Below are positions 22,767-35,049 of a DNA stretch of 64,000 bases, one piece after another. Both the position numbers and the translations under genes were made by a program. The notes under the pieces were generated by a model. It was given only the letters and a program-made list of their open reading frames with translations, did not search any database and was not told the DNA's origin. The stretch's first letter is position 1. Each line of letters begins with the position of its first letter. Source of the stretch: Metridium senile (Eukaryota > Cnidaria > Anthozoa > Actiniaria > Metridiidae); the NCBI GenBank assembly GCA_949775045.1, contig OX459097.1, positions 6,465,685 through 6,529,684 of the forward strand, given 5' to 3'.

Positions 22767-22845
22767 AGAGTGGTTGATAATAGCAAAACCTGACAATATT
22801 CTGTTAATTCTGTTGTAGTAATAAAGGTCACAAGCCAACAGAAAC

Positions 22846-23310
22846 ATGAAGGTTACCTTGCATTCCATTCTTTATGCCTCCACAGTATTGGCAATTGCGG
22901 TTGCCACTAGCGACCTTCCTATGGACCAACTATGGCATACAACGGTTGCTTTCCGTGACCATGGATACGTATTGATCGGTCACGTGTTCAAGACACTAAA
23001 TGTTATGTACATGGAATGTTTTGATGTCTGCCTGGAAGAGTTGGCTTGTTTTTCGTTCAACCATTATACATATTCCAATGGTACTTTTCTGTGTGAATTA
23101 AATCGATCCATCAAGAAGATAAGCGGTCAGTCCTTTGTGCAGAAACAAGGATACCAATACAGTGAACCTGAGGTAAATAATCATTTGATCACTTAATTAA
23201 TCAATCTACCAACCAACCAACCAACCAACCAATCAATTAATCAATCGGTCATTCACTTAATGATGCAATCAATCAATCTATCAGTTAGCCAATCACCCAA
23301 TTAATAAATC

Positions 23311-23365
<55 letters not shown>

Positions 23366-23368
23366 TGG

Positions 23369-23405
<37 letters not shown>

Positions 23406-26400
23406 TGGTCAACCAATCAATTAATTGATCTGTGATTTATTCGGTCAGTCATTTGCACTCATTTATTTCTCATAGAACCGCAAATACTGTGAAAATGGAG
23501 TCTGCGTCAGTACTGAAGGTGAGACACGAATAACCATGATCATCGTTATCATAAACATTATCATCGTTGCTACCATGCATCATTATATCATCATCATTGT
23601 CATCATTATACCATCATTGTCATCGTTATCACCATCATCATTGTAATCATTATACCATCATGTTTGTCATCGTTATCACCATTATCATTGTCATCATTAT
23701 ACCATCATGTTTGTCATCGTTATCACCATCATCATTGTAATCATTATACCATCATGTTTGTCATCGTTTTCACCATCATCATTGTAATCATTATACCATC
23801 ATGTTTGTCATCGTTATCACCATCATCATTGCCATCATTATACCATCATGTTTGTCATCGTTATCACCATCATCATTGTAATCATTATACCATCATGTTT
23901 GTCATCGTTATCACCATTATCATTGTAATCATTATCACCATCATTGTCATCAATGTCATCATCATTGTCATCATTATCACCATCATTGTCATCGTTATCA
24001 CCATCATTGTCATCATTATCACCATCATTGTCATCATTATCACCATCATTGTCATCATTATCACCATCATTGTCATCATTATCACCATCATTGTCATCGT
24101 TATACCATCATTGTCATCATTATACCATCATTGTCATCATTCTCACCATCATTGTCATCATTATACCATCATTGTCATCATTATCACCATCATTGTCATC
24201 ATTATCACCATCATTGTTATCATTATCACCATCATTGTCATCGTTATCACCATCATTGTCATCGTTATACCATCATTGTCATCATTATCACCATCATTGT
24301 CATCATTCTCACCATCATTGTCATCATTATCACCATCATTGTCATCATTAACACCATCATTGTCATCATTATACCATCATCATTGTCATCATTATACCAT
24401 TATCATTGTCATCATTATAACATTATCATTGTCATCATTATCACCATCATTGTCATCATTATCACCATCATTGTCATCGTTATCATCATCATTGTCATCA
24501 TTATCACCATCATTGTTATCATTATCACCATCATTGTCATCATTGTCATCATTATCACCATCATTGTTATCGTTATCACCATCATTGTTATCATTATCAT
24601 TATCATCATCATTGTCATCATTGTCATCATTATCACCATCATTGTTATCGTTATCACCATCATTGTTATCATTATCATTATCACCATCATTGTCATCATT
24701 GTCATCATTATCACCATCATTGTTATCGTTATCACCATCATTGTTATCATTATCATTATCACCATCATTGTCATCATTGTCATCATTATCATCATTATCA
24801 CCATCATTGTTATCGTTATCACCATCATTGTTATCATTATCATTATCACCATCATTGTCATCGTTATCATCATCATTGCCATAATTGTCATCGTCATTGT
24901 CATCGTTATCATCATCGTTGTCATCATTGTCATCATTATCGCCATCATTATCATCATCATTGTCATCATTATCACCATCATTGTCATCATTGTCACCATC
25001 ATCATTGTCATCATTCTCATCATCATTGTCATCATTATACCATCATTGTCATCATTATCACCATCATTGTCATTATTATCACCATCATTGTCATCGTTAT
25101 CATCATCATTGTCATCATTGTTACCATCATTGTCATCATTGTCATCATCATTAATTGTCATCATTATACCATCATTGTCATCATTATCATCATCATTGTC
25201 ATCATTGTCACCATCATTGTCATCACTGTCATCATCATTAATTGTCATCATTATACCATCATTGTCATCATTATCATCATCATTGTCATCATTGTCATCA
25301 TTCTCATCATCATTAATTGTCATCATTATACCATCATTGTCATCATTATCACCATCATTGTCATCATTGTCACCATCATTGTCATCATTCTCATCATCAT
25401 TAATTGTCATCATTATACCATCATTGTCATCATTATCATCATCATTGTCATCATTATCACCATCATTGTCACCATCATTGTCAGCATCATTGTCATCATT
25501 ATACCATCATTGTCATCATTATCACCATCATTGTCATCATTATTACCATCATTGTCATCATTCTCACCATCATTATCATCATTCTCACCATCATTGTCAT
25601 CATTCTCACCATCATTGTCATCATTGTCATCATCATTGTCATCATTATCACCATCATTGTCATCATTATCACCATCATTGTCATCATTATCACCATCATT
25701 GTCATCATTATCACCATCATTATCATCATTCTCACCATCATTGTCATCATTCTCACCATCATTGTCATCATTGTCATCATCATTGTCATCATTATACCAT
25801 CATTGTCATCATTATCACCATCATTGTTATCATTATCACCATCATTGTTATCATTATCACCATCATTGTTATCGTTGTCATTGTCATTATCATCATCATA
25901 ATCATTATCATCATTGTCATCATTATCATCATCATAATATGAATGTACCTTTTATAGCTCTACCTGATGGATGGTACAAGCTTGGGTCATTCAAATACAA
26001 GCTTTTTGACACGGCAAAGTCATGGTCGGACGCCCGTGCTTACTGCAAGTCTCTTGGGGGAGATCTGGTGTCCATTTCAAGTAAACTCGAAATGAAATTT
26101 GTGGCTGTGTTGTTTGGTAAGTATTAAATATCGAAAAATAATGAATCGTATTACACGAGTAACTTTAATTCGTGGTAACTCGAACCATCGAGTAATTTAT
26201 AGGGAAGCTGTAGTACCCCCTGGTAACTAGAACTATCGGTAACTTGAAACCCAGGGTAAATTTCAAAAATCGTTTTCTAATTCTTGTTTTAATGTATGCT
26301 TTTGTTTTCTCAAAACTATTTCTGTTGTGTGAAAACTATTTTTCTGCAGTAGATATTTAGGGAAAACGATTTTTTGTTGATTGAAAGAGGAGACGTTGAC

Positions 26401-29400
26401 AGGACCTATGAGCAGCTATGCCTCTCGTTGAAAGCCTCGATCGAGAAGAAGGATTCTGTTTAATATATTACCAAGGATGTAGCACCCAATTAGAAGAGAA
26501 AAATGAGCCGCTTTATATCAGAGGCAAGTGAAGTAAATGAGCAATCTATGACTGAACATGCGACCAAATATTGAAGCAAACTCATGTAAATTTGAGCCTA
26601 AGACACCGTCATCTCAGCCATCTTGCAGTGCTAATGTACCAGTTTCGGTCGTTACTTAAAGCTACCTCGACAACCATCCATCCATGTCTTTCACCAAGTC
26701 ATGAGACACAACACTCCTCATTTCAAATGGGCTCTAGATTACTAACAAGAATCTCTATCCCAACATTTACTGGCGACAAGAACAATTATGAATCATGAAA
26801 ATCAGCTTTCATGTCACCCCCTGAGTTATAAATTGTTACGTTTACGTAATTGCCTTGCTGGAGAGGCCTAACAGGTGATGGCAGGCCTATGACACTCTGA
26901 AGCAGCCTACAAAGTTGCAAAAGAGAGATTAGAAAGAAAATACGGAGGAAAACGTCGTCAAATCATGCTTCGACTTGAGGAATAGAGAAATTCAAACCAA
27001 TACGTGATGAACATGCAAAGGACTTAGAACAGTTCGCAGTACTTTTAGATGCATGTCCAGTCAACCTTCATAATGCTGGCCAAGAAAGTGAGCTGGGAAG
27101 CGGTTCATTGTACATATATAATACTCCAAAAGAAATTCAATGAAAGCTTACTTACGAAATACCGTCGATGGATCTTCAGTACCAAGAATCAGTGGAATCG
27201 CTAAGAGAATTTGTGAATCAAGAGTCCACTTAACCACAGCCTCAGAAACCATAAAGGGTCTATGCAAGAGAGAGGTGCATGCCAAAACCTTTGTAACTCC
27301 AAATGTGCAAGATAGTCTACATCCCAGACAAATCATCCCCAAATGCAAGGTTTGTGCACAGAATCTGGAACTGCGACAAATTTAAGACACTGAAAGTTGC
27401 AGAACGATTGTACAAGGCAAAAGAGTTAAACCTATGCTATTGATGTCTCGACAGTGCACTGCAAAAACGGCTGAGTAGATACAACACAGTATATTGCGTT
27501 AATCATGCATTCAGGATAACACTATATAGTGAGTAAACACAACTCTATAGTGAGTAAACCCAACTCATTATTGAGTAAAAGTGAGGTTAAACTCAATATA
27601 TTGAGTATATTGTACTCAATGGTGCGTCTTCATCTATGTTTACTCTCAATAATGAGTTGGGTTTACTCACTATAAAGTGTTGTCCTGAATGCATGGTTAA
27701 CGCAATATACTGTGTTGTATCTACTCAGCCGTTTTTGCAGTGTGGTCACAGTGGAAAGACGTGTCCCAGAAGCAGAGTGTGTAACATCAATGCCTGTCAG
27801 TCATCGCATCATCGATTGCTCCATGAAGATTCAAAAGTACATCAAAAGCAAGACTGTCTACAGACGGGGAGCCGAAAGAGAGAACCCATACGAATCTGAC
27901 GATGGATACAGCAGCAGCAACAACTCAGTTTACAGAACTGAGAACTGTACCACTGTACTTGATAAAGGGAACAAAGAGAATAAAGGTGAATGCACTCCTT
28001 GACGATGCAGGTAGCAAGATTTACTTGAATACTGATGTCGCAGCAGAGCTCGGACTAGAAGGGAAACATCAAGAAGTGACTGTGAACGTACTAAATGACA
28101 ACCAAGAGACATTTCATACATCACTTGTAGAATTCAGGATAAGTAGTCTTGATGGAAAAACAAGTTGTATGGCCTCTGCCTTCACAACTGAACGGGTGAC
28201 TGGAACCAGCAGAATCTATTTCCTTTGCTGATGGTCACTTCTGTGTTGGCATGCCATGGCGGAGAGATGAACGTTCTTTACCTGACAGTTACAACATGGC
28301 CTTGAAACGCCTTCAGAATACAGAGAAGCGTTTGCTGTCGTCAGATCAACTTGGCAAGGATTACAGTGAAGTCATTCACAACAATCAACAACGTGGCTAC
28401 ATACGCAAAGTACCAGCAGAAGAAAGGAAATTTACTCAAGAATGGTACCGCCAAATTTTCCTGTTCTACGGACCTGACAAAACAACTACAAAGACCCGGG
28501 TAGTACTCGACGCATCAGCCAAGTGCCAGGAGACTTCTCTCAACGACATGATCTATCAAGGGCCTAAGCTTCGGAATGATTTTACTATAGTACTGCTGCA
28601 GTTTCGTCGTGACCCAATTGCTTTGATGTGTGACATTAAGGAAATGTATCTTCAGATCAAGTTGAAAGAAGAAGACCGATCTTACCATCGATTCCTGTGG
28701 AAGGATCTGGAGACTGAAAGAGAACGTGTATGAATTTGAACGTATTGTATTTGGAGTTGCATCATCTCCATTTCAGGCACAGTTTGTTGCACAACATCAT
28801 GCACGACAACATCAAGCGACACATCCTCTCGCTGCGTACACCATCCTCAACAGCACTTATATGGACGACTCCATGGATTCAATGCCCGATGTCAAGGCTG
28901 CAATTGAACTTTACGAACAGTTGTCTCAGTTATGGGCCTTAGCTGGAATGCATGCTCGAAAGAAGTTGTCCAACTCCCCGGAAGTGTTACAATCTATACC
29001 TGCAGCGGATTGTGTCTCAGAAGTAGATCTTGACAAAGGGGAACTACCAGTCACTTAAACACTAGGAGTGAAATGGTCCCCCACAGAAGATGAGTTCAAG
29101 TTTCAAGTAAACCCACCTTTAATAACACCACACTTTAGTGGCGTCCATGAAACCATGGTGAAAGCTGCGAAGAAGGCCATAGTTGCTATACCGGGATCAG
29201 CTGATCCGGGGGGGGGGGGGGGGGGGGGGGTACTCCCATATATTTACTATATATATTTACGGGAAATTCAGCACGTTTTCGCGGCATAAACATGGTCCTA
29301 AACTGTCATAAACAGGGTCCCATTTTTATCACTTGTCATAAACAGGGTATAAGAATTTGTTTTTTTCTGTCATAAACAGGGTAACCGTTTTAGGATCCCA

Positions 29401-32400
29401 GCGGAACACCCCTACCCAAATCGTAGCGGAGTACCCCCCCCCCCCCCCCCCCCCCCCACCGGGCAGTTGATATAACAGATGAACAGCTTTTGAATGCGGT
29501 AGTTGGTGCAGAAGTTCTTATCAACTCGCGACCCTTAACTTACCAGTCAGCTAATCCTGTAGATACAATACCTCTTACGCCAAACCATTTTCTACATGGT
29601 AAGCTCGAAGGAAGGTTCGCCCCCGAACGCCAAGAGTAAAGTGGCCCTCGGAAAAATCGTGAAGACAAAGCCAGGATGGACAAGTCAGGGTAGCTGATGT
29701 TCAAGTTGGGAAGAGCATCCTCACAAGACCTGTTGTAAAGCTGTGTCCATTGGAGTACCAATAATTGACATTTTAGTTCAAGAAAGACATGTACACTGAA
29801 CATTTATATCTTTATAGCAAACTGTTGTTGAAATTAAGTTGTTATGTTGACATGTATTTGCTTTCCTATTTGTAACTATCAGATGTGCACCTGATAGAGA
29901 AGGGGAGAACGATCGAGCATAGTCATTCTCGTTCCCAGAGCCCACGGTCAACCGTCCAGCGGAAGGTTTCGCCCGAAGGGCTCTGGTTCAATCCAAATAG
30001 GGATGTTCCAATCAAAAAGATCGATCACGATTTACAAGAGTATTATAGTTTTTCAGTTTATTACAATAAACTTGTATATGCACGCATTACACAGGGTTCG
30101 TGCTACTCCTTAAACTCCTTGAAAACTCCTTAGATTTGATTTAGGTTTTTAAGGGCACTTGGATTGTAGAAACTCAGCAAAAACTCCTTAAAAAAAACTC
30201 CTTAATTCTAGCTAAAGTAGGGTAAAAATTATAGTATTGCAAATTAAAGTTAAGTACAAATTCTAGTATTATACGTCATTTTCGTAAAATAAGTTCAACA
30301 AGATTAATTATAATCTCAAAGGAATTATCCGACAGGCATCCCTGCATTTATTGAGGGGTACTGGGAACGACCGTCCCAGAATGCATCAGCCAATGTATGT
30401 CACAAAAAGTGCTTAAAAATTACTTTTTGGTCCTTGAAAACTCCTTGAAAACTCCTTAGATTTTGTTTACTGACATCAGCACGAACCCTGTTCCACTCAG
30501 TGTTAATCAGTACAGTGTGTACTCAGCGTTTTACCCATTCTGTCTTTTTCTTCCCCGCCTTCTGAGCTAATTACCCTCAATATAAACTGGCAGCCTGAGA
30601 AAAACCAAACTCGGCCCGTGAACTCTTACGGTAAATAAGCTGATAGTCTAGTAGTAGAGGAACCAATCAGAGCGCGCGTTAATGCTCATATTCAGTGGAT
30701 GTGGGTATAATGATTCTTGATATTTCATTAGGAACACTGTTATTGTGGATGCAGCCGTTGGTAAGGTATAGATTGGATGGAACCGATTCTGCAGATGTAA
30801 GGTATACAACTCAATCATGCTCTATTATTCAATTCTTGTTATCACTGTACCTTTGTCTAAAAATGTTTCCACTACTCAGTTATTTTTTTTCCCTGTCTGG
30901 CTACAAGATTGAGATTTATGAATTATTTTTTTATTGATACATACATTTGTTTTTATCTGCAGCCTGTATGGTGGTGCAGCCATTCAAACTATTGACAGTG
31001 TAAAGGCAGCATACTTCGATGGAGTCAATGGCTATGGCACTATCAAGAAATTTGATGTTAGACGCATTGACTTCACCCTATCATTCTGGCTGAAAATACT
31101 TCCAAAATCTGGAAAACTGAAGACTATTATTGGTGAAATTCCCGATTCGACCATGGAAGTTTTTATGTATAGCAACAATCTGAACTTAAGATTAGCCGAT
31201 GGAAGGAGTGTTCGTGACATACTCGCAATTGGTGAAACTATTTTGTAAGTAAATCTGCGCTCCGTACATATGAGACAATGCGGTGACGTACGCTGCAGTG
31301 TGCACGTACACAGGTTTAACAAACAAACAAACAAACAAACAAACAAACAAACAAACAAACAAACAAACAAACAAACAAACAAACAAACAAACAAACAAAC
31401 AAACATACAAACAAACAAACAAACAAACAAACAAACAAACAAACAAACAAACGAACGAACGAACGAACGAACGAACGAACGAACGAACGAACGAACAAAC
31501 GAACGAACGAACGAACGAACGAACGAACGAACGAACGAACGAACGAACGAACGAACGAATGAACAAACAAACAAACAAACAAACAAACAAACAAACAAAC
31601 AAACAAACAAACAAACAAACAAATTAAATGAATGAATGAATGAATGAATTAATTAATTAATGAATAAATTAATTGATTAAAAAAAACACGCAACAGACTT
31701 TTGAACTTAATTATTCTTCGAACTAGTGCAGTAATTATGTTATGTGGCCCTCTTGTGCTCTTCCATTTTCGTCTCATGGCGAGAATTTTGAACCGTCGCA
31801 CCCACCGTAAATAGTCAGCGGTATTATGGTTGATCACATGCAGCTTTGAGTAAAAGGGTGTCGACATGGAGAAGAAGTGAATTTTTAGAGATTTGTGGAT
31901 TAAAATAGGTAATGTTAGTTTTTTCTTAATGGAGGCAAAAACACTTTCAACATAAAATTTTGGTATTTGAGTTCATCACACGAGGTACAACTTTTTGAAT
32001 CCCACATTTATTGGTGTAATATAGGCTCTTACTTTAGCATGTATAGCGACATTTCTAGTATAATTACGTTAGGTGATATAAGAATTGTTCACAAAAGTTC
32101 GTACGCAAAAATGTAATATGCATTCTCATCTTTAGTAAAACATTTCTGCATATCATATTCATTCGCAGCCTCATGCTCAAGTTCAACGTACGAGGTTTTC
32201 CACACTGTTCTAGAAATGTATAATTGGAGATTTAATTGTGCCCTACGGTTATTTTCTTGTAAACAATGATGCATAACGAGCTACGCAACGGGGACTGGTG
32301 AGAGTGTACATGGTTCTAATTTCTGGCCATGTTTAAAATAAAAATCTTTCTTTCTGACCATATAGTATACAAAATCACAATTGTCACATTTGATTTTGTA

Positions 32401-34874
32401 AACTACTCATCGCTAGAAAAAAACCCGGAATATGCGCATTTGTAACTTAAGAAAAATCAGAGACAAAAGAGTCTATTCAACTTAATTTATCATAATCATC
32501 CAGTTTTAATTCATTGATAGGCCTTTTGGAAGTAATTGGTTCCACGTAGCTGTAACGTTCAGCCAGGACACAAAGATTGCAAAGATGTATTTCGATGGGG
32601 TTAAAGTCGCTGAGAAAGTTGGGGTACAGGTGCCTCTCCATGATAATTCATTTGAAGTGTTTCTCATGGCAAAGCAAAGTAAAGTGAGCAAAGTTAACTT
32701 TAAAGGATACATCAGTGATATCGTCGCGCTGCCAAGAAAACTGAATCCATATCAGCTTGAACAACTTAAAGGTATTAACTATTATTATGGAAGAAAGTAA
32801 CTGTGATATCGATATAACCAAGAGAGTATAAGTGGGTATATAATATACTATACTAAATTACTTATAAATTGTATTCTGTAGAGTACTATACCTATTAAGT
32901 TTTTCATTATATTATAAATAAAAGATCGCACGATCTTAGACACGTGATGTTTTGAAAGTTATCAAATTGGACTCACCTAAAAGCCTCGTCCAATTTTGAA
33001 AACTTTCAAAACATCACTCGTACCTATTAATTACAAATCGTACTCAAGATTGTGCGATTTCCTTTATACTAATTTTGCGCCTTACCCTACTACCGTGCGT
33101 TAAAATTTGCCGTGTCCCTAAAAACTCGGGCAAAAAAGAAAATTGAGAAATCAGAAGCCAAAGAGATATTAAAAAAAAGTTTATACATTAATTTATCGCC
33201 CAACATTCTACTTGAAAGCACAGGGAGCCCAAGCTCATCACTTGTGATCTTTTACAGTAAATGTATGGAGTCGAGAGATATCCTTTCGCTGTGCCTCAAA
33301 TATACAATAATAAAAACCTTTTTTTACATAGATAGTTGTGTATAATTGTTTTCTAGTCTGTGACCGAGTTTTAGCTCATTTAGTGCGATTTTAACGAAAA
33401 TACAAAATCGCTCTAATTGAGCTAAAACTCGGTCACAGACTAGAAAACAATTATATACAACTATCTACGTAAAAAAAATAATATTATTGTATATTTGAGG
33501 CACAGCGAAAGGATATCTCGCGACTCCATACATTTACTGTAAAAGATCACAAGTGATGAGCTTGGGCTCCCTGTGCTTGAAAGTACGCAGTTCTGGTCTT
33601 TCTTTCCACTTTGGTCGGACTTTGACCTGTGATATGTTGCCATCCATAGTTTGTTCGATTGAAATAAATAAATACAGCGCACTAGTAGACGGTCAACATT
33701 TTTTGTCTCAGTAATTCGGTTCATGAACATAATTGTGAAAGATGAGATTGCAAACCAAATGTTCCATACCAGCATAAAATTCTTTCATTTGAAGTACAAA
33801 GGGTTTTTAGCACCAAAACACACGCATTCGCAGACAAAATATCTATATGCTTCGGTAAACAAGTGTCTATCGCAATAGGTGTAACATGTATTTGATTGAT
33901 TGTCTTCGCCTTGCCAAGATTGATTGCTAGTTGTCTCAACGGATTCAATTGTGTTTTGTCAAAAAAACATTGACTGTATAGACCACTACAATTCGACAAA
34001 ATAAAGGTGAAGAAAATCTAGTTGGCATGTATTCTAGAGATATAGTTTCCTCATCTGGTACTGCCCCACTATCAATTGCATTCATATACATGTTATCACC
34101 TTCGAACAATATCTGATCTAGAGTAGAACGACTCCATTCTGTAACAGCTTGACCACATAAAGCGGCGTTTACACGAGCAATTTTTCCTTGATAATTTTCA
34201 TTGCTCGTGTAGACGATCAGCAAGTTTTCCTTGACAATTTTATATTGACAAGGTTTCCTTGCTCGTGTAGATGATGAACAAGTTTTCCTTGACAAGTTTA
34301 GGTTGTGCCCGCAATGCATTGCAATCAGTGGAGTACTAACATAATATTGGTTCCAGTCCCTTGTCGAGTAAAAAACAAAATGGCGTTAATTTTAACTGAT
34401 CGTGCGAAAATACTGGGAACTAATCTCATTAATATTCCTTGCCACATTTTCCTTGTTGTCCGTCTACACGAGCAAATTTCATCCTTGACAATTTTTCCTT
34501 GTCAAGGGAAAGCCAACATGCTAGCTTTTCCTTGTCAAGGAAAAATTGTTCATTTTACTCAATCTACACGAGCAATTTTTCCTTGTCAAGGAAAACTTGT
34601 CAAGAAAAAATTGCTCGTGTAAACGCCGCTTAATGGTATTTCAACAGATGGAAGTCTTGATCTTGGCGGGATGTGGATTGGTCTGACTGACAGCCAAAGT
34701 GAAGGAGTATGGAAGTGGTCAGATGAAAGCCCAGTAGTCTATAACCAATTGATTTACTACAACAATGCTATCAATGACTGCGTGATGATGTTGGGAAAAG
34801 ATACAGATACTTACAAGTGGCATACAACAAACTGTACCCATGAGAAGAGGTTTGTTTGTAAAAAAAACAATTGA
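22846..34874 (+). CDS. Secreted PAN/Apple - C-type lectin protein (spliced, 251 aa model)
   Basis: Exons: 22846-23172, 23476-23518, 25958-26116, 34648-34874, all with AG/GT borders and matching phases (0, 1, 1). Residues 1-22 are a signal peptide (MKVTLHSILYASTVLAIAVA). Residues ~25-109 look like a PAN/Apple domain with spaced cysteines. The second exon is a short Cys-containing linker (KYCENGVCV). The C-type lectin fold starts LPDGWYKL, continues SWSDARAYCKSLGGDLVSIS, then WIGLTDSQSEGVWKWSDESP, and ends in Cys residues within NDC, NC and FVC. No EPN or QPD triplet is present, so calcium-dependent sugar binding is doubtful. Likely an extracellular lectin. The last intron (8.5 kb) contains a dead BEL/Pao copy, MITEs and two LamG-like exons that may be used alternatively. 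The first intron carries AATC repeats, the second a 2.4 kb microsatellite. Confidence 0.7.
23205..23430 (+). repeat. AATC tetranucleotide tract in lectin intron 1
   Basis: Degenerate then regular CAATCAAT repeats, with a duplicated 'TTGGTCAACCAATCAA' motif. Intronic. Confidence 0.9.
23520..25942 (+). repeat. 2.4-kb TCATCATTATCACCATCATTG repeat in lectin intron 2
   Basis: Almost pure YYR-type repeat built from TCATCATT(A/G)TCACCATCAT units, with higher-order variants (TCATTATACCATCATTG; TTAATTGTCATCATTATACC recurs about every 70-90 bp near 25150-25410). It fills the intron between the linker exon and the lectin N-half exon. The very long open frames on both strands are artefacts. Confidence 0.95.
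27457..27742. mobile_element. Foldback MITE in the dead BEL/Pao zinc knuckle
   Basis: It starts CACTGCAAAAACGGCTGAGT and ends ACTCAGCCGTTTTTGCAGTG, with long complementary arms (ATACAACACAGTATATTGCG; TAACACTATATAGTGAGTAA). It divides the zinc-knuckle coding remnant, so it inserted after the retrotransposon. The target duplication is too short to call. Confidence 0.8.
29206..29462. mobile_element. Poly-G/C capped element in dead BEL/Pao integrase
   Basis: It begins CCGGGGGG...TACTCCC and ends GGAGTAC followed by a long C run and CACCGG. The interior has repeated GTCATAAACAGGGT. It interrupts the integrase remnant between GSAD and the later 'DITDEQLLNAVVGAEVLI' segment. Same capping style as 3640-3976 but a different interior. 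Confidence 0.65.
30091..30491. mobile_element. ACAGGGTTCGTGCTACTCC repeat family, copy 1
   Basis: The ends are ACAGGGTTCGTGCT and AGCACGAACCCTGT, and the interior repeats ACTCCTTAAAAACTCCTTAG. Related copies are at 60657-60950 and from 63687 to the window end. The terminal inverted repeat suggests a non-autonomous DNA element. The ~900 bp around it (29770-30960) shows no supported gene. Confidence 0.75.
30963..32771 (+). CDS. LamG-like (concanavalin A-like) exon pair inside lectin intron
   Basis: Exon A is 30963-31244 (acceptor TCTGCAG, donor GTAAGT; YGGAAIQTIDSVKAAYFDGV, then FTLSFWLKILP). Exon B is 32521-32771 (FGSNWFHVAVTFSQ, then KMYFDGVKVAEKV, ending before GTATTA). Joined they give ~177 residues with the LamG/jellyroll signature: an aromatic-rich strand, NWFHVAV, and YFDG at the end of a strand. 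Exon A begins in phase 2 and exon B ends in phase 1. Exon B could therefore splice to the lectin C-half at 34648, but no exon seen with certainty supplies the phase-2 donor. They may be alternative exons of the lectin gene or remains of a second gene. Both are open and conserved relative to the copy at 1609-2390. Confidence 0.65.
31318..31650 (+). repeat. (AAAC)n/(AACG)n microsatellite
   Basis: A (AAAC)n block, then (AACG)n at ~31452-31556, then (AAAC)n and a short (AATG)n. The middle block is a single-base variant that has spread inside the array. It lies in the intron between the LamG-like exons. The open frames in it are artefacts. Confidence 0.95.
32850..33060. mobile_element. Dispersed foldback repeat, second copy
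   Basis: Relative of 5945-6205: ATATTATAAATAAAAGATCG, then the inverted GATGTTTTGAAAGTTATCAA and TTTTGAAAACTTTCAAAACATC arms, ending GATTGTGCGATTTCCT. Confidence 0.6.
33219..33575. mobile_element. hAT-like foldback MITE with 8-bp duplication
   Basis: Starts CACAGGGAGCCCAAGCTCAT, ends ATGAGCTTGGGCTCCCTGTG, flanked by CTTGAAAG at 33211-33218 and 33576-33583. The ~165-bp arms are nearly identical up to a ~25 base loop. An 8-bp duplication and CA-GGG termini fit the hAT superfamily. An open frame in each arm is an artefact of the palindrome. Confidence 0.85.
34161..34630. mobile_element. Harbinger-like MITE next to a lectin splice acceptor
   Basis: Ends AGCGGCGTTTACACGAGCAA and TTGCTCGTGTAAACGCCGCT with a TAA duplication (34158-34160, 34631-34633). 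Interior copies of CTCGTGTAGA and TTTTCCTTG are repeated many times. It ends 17 bp before the lectin C-half exon at 34648. Copy 1 has no such element before the matching acceptor. Confidence 0.85.
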
Positions 34875-35049
34875 GAAAAATAATATAGAAACAGTTCATA
34901 ACATGCAGGCGATGTCTGGGTTTCTAAGTAAACAATTGGAGTTAATTAGTTAATTAATTAGTTTACACTGAGTCGATGTTTCTATGGAATCCTTTGGACC
35001 TTTAAGATACAAAAAAGCATGTTGGACTAGAGTTAATAGAAGGACTATT

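Larger units (their letters stand above)
26500..29765 (+). pseudogene. Degenerate BEL/Pao retrotransposon
   Basis: Fragments line up with the intact element at 37726-43915. Gag/DUF1759-like remnants are at 26700-27130 (RISIPTFTGDKNNYES; DEHAKDLEQFAVLLDACPV). The zinc knuckle is at 27430-27800, split by a MITE (GHSGKTCPRSRVCN). The aspartic protease-like region is at 27920-28230 (LLDDAGSKIYLNTDVAAELG). Reverse transcriptase is at 28251-29058 (TKTRVVLDASAKCQ; TYMDDSMDSMPDV). Only the last part of integrase survives, at 29090-29640 (FSGVHETMVKAAKKA; LINSRPLTYQ), again split by a MITE. Frameshifts and the RT-to-integrase deletion make it inactive. No LTRs were recognised. It sits in the last intron of the lectin gene, same strand. 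Confidence 0.85.

Noticed and set aside
23664..25942. Open frames of up to 603 codons on both strands
   Set aside because: Products of the TCATCATTATCACC repeat, which lacks stops by composition. The true lectin exon begins only at 25958.
30732..30760. A 29-bp micro-exon (after TTCATTAG, before GTAAGG) that would supply the phase-2 donor for the LamG exons
   Set aside because: It would encode an odd Cys-rich EHCYCGCSRC stretch, is not present in copy 1, and rests on two short splice motifs only. Transcript data would be needed.
31032..31635. FVCLFVCL / KQTNKQTN frames
   Set aside because: Artefacts of the AAAC/AACG microsatellite overlapping the real LamG exon A on the plus strand.
33112..33775. 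Short open frames on both strands near 33.1-33.8 kb
   Set aside because: They lie in the arms of the hAT-like palindrome and mirror each other; no domain is recognisable.
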